This document shows, piece after piece, positions 5,369-7,024 of a DNA stretch of 7,024 nucleotides. Position numbers and translations under genes: made by a program. This DNA is from Euzebyaceae bacterium (GTDB lineage Bacteria; Actinomycetota; Nitriliruptoria; Euzebyales; Egibacteraceae): positions 1 to 7,024 of the forward strand of contig JACCVM010000133.1 in assembly GCA_013698135.1 (NCBI GenBank), written 5' to 3'. Position 1 is the first letter of the stretch. Each line of letters starts with the position of its first letter. The notes beneath the pieces are model-generated. The model had not been told where the DNA came from and did not search any database. It saw only the letters and a program-made list of their open reading frames with translations.

Positions 5369-7024
5369 GAGTGCGCTACAACCGGTGGTCGGGGTCGCAG
5401 GACCCCTTCCCTGCCGACGTGTCACCCGACGCCGTGCTGGAAGAGATCAGCGAGGACCTGCTCAGCGGGCACGACCCGGATTCTGCCTTGCAACGGCTGC
5501 TGCAGCGAGGGCTGGGCCAGCGGCAGGGACGCGTCGCGGGTCTGGACGACCTGCGCCGGCGGATCGAGCAGGCCCGCCGGCGCGAGCTTGGGCGCATGGA
5601 CCTTGAAGGCCCGTTGCAGCAGGTAGCGCAGCGGCTCGCAGAGATCGAGGCCCTTGAGCGCACCGCCTTGCAGCTCGCCGACGACACCCCGCTAGCCGAC
5701 CGCCATGGCGAGCAGCTCGACGCGTTGCCGTCCGATCCGGCGGCGCGGCTCTCCGCCCTCAACGACTACCAGTGGTACGACGAAGGCGCCGCCGCAGCCT
5801 TCCGCGAACTCGTGGATCAGCTGCGCCGAGACGTCGCCGAAGCGACCTTCGGACGCCTTGCGTCGGCGCTCGGATCGCTGAGCCCCGATGACCTCCGGCG
5901 GACACAGGATCTGCTCGCCGACGTCAACGCAATGGTCGCCAAGCGCGAGCGTGGGGAAGACACCACAGCTGACTACGCCGCCTTCCGGCAGCGCTACGCC
6001 GACCTGATGGACGGGTTGGGCAACCCCGAGACGCTCGACGACCTGCTGGAGGAGCTCGCACGCCGGATGGCGGCGATGTCGCAGATGATGGCCGGACTCG
6101 ACGCCCACCAGCGGGCGCAGCTGGCGCAGCTGTCCTCCGAGCTCCTCGGCGATCTGGATCTGTCATTCCAGGCCGAGCAGCTGACCCGCAGCCTTCAGCG
6201 GCTATATCCCGAGCTGGCCTGGGACGAGGGGGTCCCAGGGGCGATGCCCGGCGGTCAGGAATCGGGCAGCCTGTCATCGACCGTGGACTGGGTGGAGCAC
6301 CTTCGGTCCTACGAGGATCTCGGAGCCGCACTGCGCCAGGACTACCCCGGCGCGCGGCTGGAGGACGTCGACGAGGAAGCGCTACGCCGCGCGCTGGGCG
6401 ACGACGCCGTCCACGATCTGCGCGGGCTGCGCGAAGTGGAGCGCGTGCTGGAGGAAGCGGGTGCGGCCAGCCGCCAGCACGGGCGCCTGGAGCTGACCCC
6501 GCGTGGCATCCGCAAGCTCGGCGAACGCTCCCTGGCCCGCATCTATGATCGTGCGGTGTCTACAGGTGCCGGGTCTCACCGTGCGGCGGGTTCGGGCGGC
6601 GACGGCGAGCTGACCGGCGCCACCCGCCCGTATCGCTTCGGCGACCCGTTTCGCCTCGACGTCGGCCGCACGATGGCCAACGCCGTGGTCCGTACTTGGG
6701 CGCGGCAGGGCGGGGTTCGCCTGGAGGACCTTGGAGGGCGGGCGGGTCAGCGGTCCGGAGAGGGGTACCGGCCCGCCACCTTCAGGGGAGCCTCGCCCCG
6801 GGCTGCGGTGCGGCTGCATCCGGACGACTTCGAGTTGGCCGAGGCCGAGCGCAGGGTGCGGGCGGCGACGGTGCTGCTGTTGGACATGAGCTTCTCAATG
6901 CCGCTGCGGGGCAACTGGGTGCCGGCCAAGCGCATGGCGCTGGCGCTGCACTCCCTGATCGACGGCAGTTTCCCCGAGGACCGTTTCGACGTGGTCGGGT
7001 TCAGCGACTACGCGCGGCGGCTGC
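5365..7024 (+). CDS. VWA-domain protein, partner of the AAA+ ATPase (Rv0959-like; 3' end outside window)
   Basis: Open with no stop from the GTG at 5365 to the window edge (553 codons). The N-terminal 400 residues are helical and charged, rich in L-x-x-L and Glu/Arg (RYNRWSGSQDPF at 3-14; LEEISEDLLSGHD; a coiled-coil-like RRIEQARRRELGR stretch; YQWYDEGAAAAF near 135). Then come ELTPRGIRKLGERSLARIYD and ELTGATRPYRFGDPF, a signature of this family, followed by an odd arginine/glycine-rich stretch (443-480), VRLHPDDFE (482-490) and the VWA domain with its MIDAS motif DMSFS (507-511) in LLLDMSFSMPLRGNW, and later VVGFSDYARRL. VWA proteins of this type dock on MoxR/BchI-like ATPases through the MIDAS metal. 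The family resemblance is to M. tuberculosis Rv0959. The start could be GTG 5371; GGACGGG at 5349-5355 is a possible ribosome site. The metal site looks intact; the rest of the VWA domain lies outside the window. Confidence 0.85.
   Translation, partial: MRVRYNRWSGSQDPFPADVSPDAVLEEISEDLLSGHDPDSALQRLLQRGLGQRQGRVAGLDDLRRRIEQARRRELGRMDLEGPLQQVAQRLAEIEALERTALQLADDTPLADRHGEQLDALPSDPAARLSALNDYQWYDEGAAAAFRELVDQLRRDVAEATFGRLASALGSLSPDDLRRTQDLLADVNAMVAKRERGEDTTADYAAFRQRYADLMDGLGNPETLDDLLEELARRMAAMSQMMAGLDAHQRAQLAQLSSELLGDLDLSFQAEQLTRSLQRLYPELAWDEGVPGAMPGGQESGSLSSTVDWVEHLRSYEDLGAALRQDYPGARLEDVDEEALRRALGDDAVHDLRGLREVERVLEEAGAASRQHGRLELTPRGIRKLGERSLARIYDRAVSTGAGSHRAAGSGGDGELTGATRPYRFGDPFRLDVGRTMANAVVRTWARQGGVRLEDLGGRAGQRSGEGYRPATFRGASPRAAVRLHPDDFELAEAERRVRAATVLLLDMSFSMPLRGNWVPAKRMALALHSLIDGSFPEDRFDVVGFSDYARRL

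Overview
The window is GC-rich actinobacterial DNA, most likely from a mycobacterium (Mycobacterium/Mycolicibacterium type). Two things point there. The sulfurtransferase carries the CRIGER loop and GGNNNWFAAYAYW core of mycobacterial CysA2/SseA-type enzymes. The AAA+ ATPase followed by a VWA-domain protein resembles, from memory, the Rv0958-Rv0959 pair of M. tuberculosis. No database search was possible, so family names rest on motifs read by eye.

Left part (1-934): the last 32 codons of a probable DJ-1/PfpI-like protein, then two gene remnants facing away from each other. On the minus strand is the C-terminal domain of an anti-sigma-factor-like protein (109 to about 369). On the plus strand is the C-terminal part of a beta-helix (pectate-lyase-like) protein (about 440 to 934). 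Each has lost its 5' end at the same roughly 75-base interval, so this looks like a rearrangement or deletion scar, or an assembly join.

Middle part (986-3621): on the minus strand, an intact CysA2-like thiosulfate sulfurtransferase and, upstream of it, an endonuclease/exonuclease/phosphatase (EEP) family protein whose conserved N-terminus extends past every ATG, GTG or TTG codon in frame. Divergent from the EEP gene is an RsbW-like ATP-binding anti-sigma/regulatory protein on the plus strand. Its 3' end overlaps by 35 bases a convergent minus-strand gene of unknown function.

Right part (3801-7024, open at the right edge): a plus-strand two-gene operon made of a MoxR/Mg-chelatase-I-like AAA+ ATPase and a VWA protein with a DxSxS metal site. 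AAA+ ATPase and VWA proteins of this kind usually act together as a chaperone or metal-insertion machine. Two local oddities stand out: a 3.2-copy 39/42-base proline-rich tandem repeat inserted in frame in the ATPase, and an arginine/glycine-rich segment of about 38 residues just before the VWA domain. The two genes are joined by a 14-codon reading frame that overlaps the stop of the first and the start of the second.

No tRNA, rRNA, CRISPR array or insertion sequence was seen.
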